DNA of 21,146 nt, taken from positions 1 to 21,146 of the IMG/VR virus record IMGVR_UViG_3300024346_000617; one strand, written 5' to 3'. Source of the stretch: a virus. The number at the start of each line of letters is the position of its first letter. Within the stretch, counting starts at the first letter, position 1. The position numbers and the translations under genes were made by a program. The notes beneath the pieces were generated by a model. That model did no database searches. It was not told the DNA's origin and saw nothing but the letters and a program-made list of their open reading frames with translations. This document shows, one piece after another, positions 20,373 to 21,146 of this stretch.

Positions 20373-21146
20373 TTATTTTTTTAATAAGTCTCTATATTTT
20401 TCGTATGCTTCTGTTCTAGCGGTTGCTATATCAAAGTAAGCCTCATCCATTTCCATGCCGACAAATTTAAATCCTTCTAGTTGAGCAGCGATGCCGGTTG
20501 AGCCAGAGCCCATAAAGGGGTCTAACACTGTTCCATTTGGTGGTGTAACTAGTCTGCATAAATATGCCATCAGATTTACTGGCTTTAAAGTTGGGTGTAT
20601 ATTCTTTTTTGCCTTTACAACCCAGGTGTTGTCTTCGCAGTCGCATGGGTTTAGTTGCGGAGTTGCGCATATAGAACATATTCTATCCAATCCGTGCCCT
20701 AGTCCTTCTGGTGATACAGGCTCAAAATCTTCTAGTCCTAGATTTCTTTCTTTTTGGCCTACTTTTGAGCAGTAGAAGAAACGAGATGGTCCGCCTATGT
20801 CAGCATAGGTGTTATTTCCGCTATATCCACCACCGAAAGAGCATTGGTTTGTTGAGCTATCATATTGGTTCCCTGTATAGTCAGTAGCTCCATAGTTTTT
20901 TTTCCAGTTATTTCCAACCATACCAGTTTGTTCATCCATTGCTGCTCCGGCTTCTTCATCTAATATAATGTTGGCAGGCCATCTGCCTTCTGTGCTTGGT
21001 ACGTAGTTTCTTTTTTCTGGTAAGTCCGCTCCACTTTCAATAAATGCGTTTCCTTTATTGTCGTTAAACCCAGTTGCAATAACTTCGCCATTTGTTTCTA
21101 CTCTACATCCATCTATATTTATGCCACCAGTGCCCCACTTTAAGAC
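20373..21146 (-). CDS. Site-specific DNA methyltransferase (5' end outside window)
   Basis: An amino-methyltransferase (N6-A or N4-C type) whose frame is open to the right edge: 257 codons are visible. From the edge inwards it shows LKWGTGGINIDGCRVETNGE, GRWPANIILDEE, RFFYCSKVGQKERNLGLEDFEP, HPTLKP (20597-20580) and the S-adenosylmethionine-binding DPFMGSGSTG (20522-20493). The order is of the beta class: the DPPY catalytic motif comes first and would lie beyond the window. A Cys cluster CSICATPQLNPCDC, 14 residues before HPTLKP, could bind zinc. An ATG at 20939 also exists, but the conserved sequence continues upstream of it, so it is not the start. It may modify phage DNA against restriction; the absence of GATC in the window argues that its target is another sequence. 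No restriction partner is visible. Confidence 0.85.
   Translation of the reverse strand, partial: VLKWGTGGINIDGCRVETNGEVIATGFNDNKGNAFIESGADLPEKRNYVPSTEGRWPANIILDEEAGAAMDEQTGMVGNNWKKNYGATDYTGNQYDSSTNQCSFGGGYSGNNTYADIGGPSRFFYCSKVGQKERNLGLEDFEPVSPEGLGHGLDRICSICATPQLNPCDCEDNTWVVKAKKNIHPTLKPVNLMAYLCRLVTPPNGTVLDPFMGSGSTGIAAQLEGFKFVGMEMDEAYFDIATARTEAYEKYRDLLKK

Noticed and set aside
1674-20775. Many plus-strand frames of 60-180 codons across the window
   Set aside because: All lie opposite well-supported minus-strand genes, have Ser/Ile/Phe-rich composition and lack recognisable motifs or leaders.
20373-20939. Methyltransferase starting at the ATG at 20939
   Set aside because: The conserved sequence (GRWPANIILDEE and WGTGGINIDGCR) continues upstream in frame to the window edge, so the gene is cut by the window and does not start here.
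21139-21146. A GTCTTAAA copy at the very right edge
   Set aside because: It encodes the Val-Leu-Lys before the conserved WGTGG motif of the methyltransferase, and the upstream part is outside the window; treated as chance.
1-21146. CRISPR array, tRNA, IS element or integration site
   Set aside because: No spaced direct repeats, no tRNA cloverleaf, no transposase or integrase, and no terminal inverted repeats were seen.

Overview
This window is part of the genome of a tailed phage or prophage, most likely one infecting a member of the Bacteroidota. It carries the packaging, head, tail and fibre genes. All supported genes lie on the minus strand and run from right to left. I see no host gene, integrase, tRNA, rRNA, IS element or CRISPR array. 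The Bacteroidota assignment rests on three things. The start codons have A/T-rich, Shine-Dalgarno-free leaders of the 'aataaataaa' kind. Many proteins resemble structural families I recall from Flavobacterium, Cellulophaga and Bacteroides phages. A BACON-like domain is present. A tape measure plus tube-like and terminator-like proteins, with no recognisable contractile sheath, points to a siphovirus-type tail.

Layout in the direction of transcription: a DNA methyltransferase cut by the right edge (20373-21146); a small hypothetical (20091-20363); a two-TM protein (19880-20101); a compact two-domain sigma-factor-like protein (19417-19917); a Cys-containing conserved phage protein (19080-19412); small terminase (18772-19062); large terminase (17474-18718); a probable tail assembly chaperone whose C-terminal extension lies in the -1 frame (16910-17473 plus 16725-16928); a tail-terminator-like protein (16228-16683); a gp10-like neck protein (15755-16237); two very large tail-tip proteins (12397-15753, with a beta-propeller-like region, and 9902-12397, with a BACON-like end); a 41-residue ORF (9749-9874); the tape measure (7404-9749); protease-scaffold (6184-7368); major capsid protein (5277-6173); a tail-tube-like protein (4681-5217); a terminator and a structured non-coding stretch (4441-4680); a small virion-like protein (4036-4440); portal with a KTSC-like C-terminus (2590-4026); head-tail connector (2061-2579); a 39-residue Lys-rich ORF (1915-2034); and two fibre genes sharing an N-terminal module (1577-1918 and 1-1577, the latter collagen-like and cut by the left edge). 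The order is unusual: tail genes directly follow the terminase, and the head genes, including the portal, come afterwards.

The most interesting signal is regulatory. Five intergenic sites carry AACAAAA, a short spacer and GTCTTAAA, with AAC and GTC 18-19 nt apart. This is the geometry of an ECF-type -35/-10 promoter, and the same phage encodes a small sigma-like protein. The five sites divide the structural genes into plausible transcription units, and one lies just downstream of a strong terminator. A second signal is a tail chaperone with a probable programmed -1 frameshift. A third is that I could find no GATC anywhere in the 21 kb, which suggests selection by a GATC-specific restriction system. 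Family assignments are from memory of sequence patterns; no database was searched.
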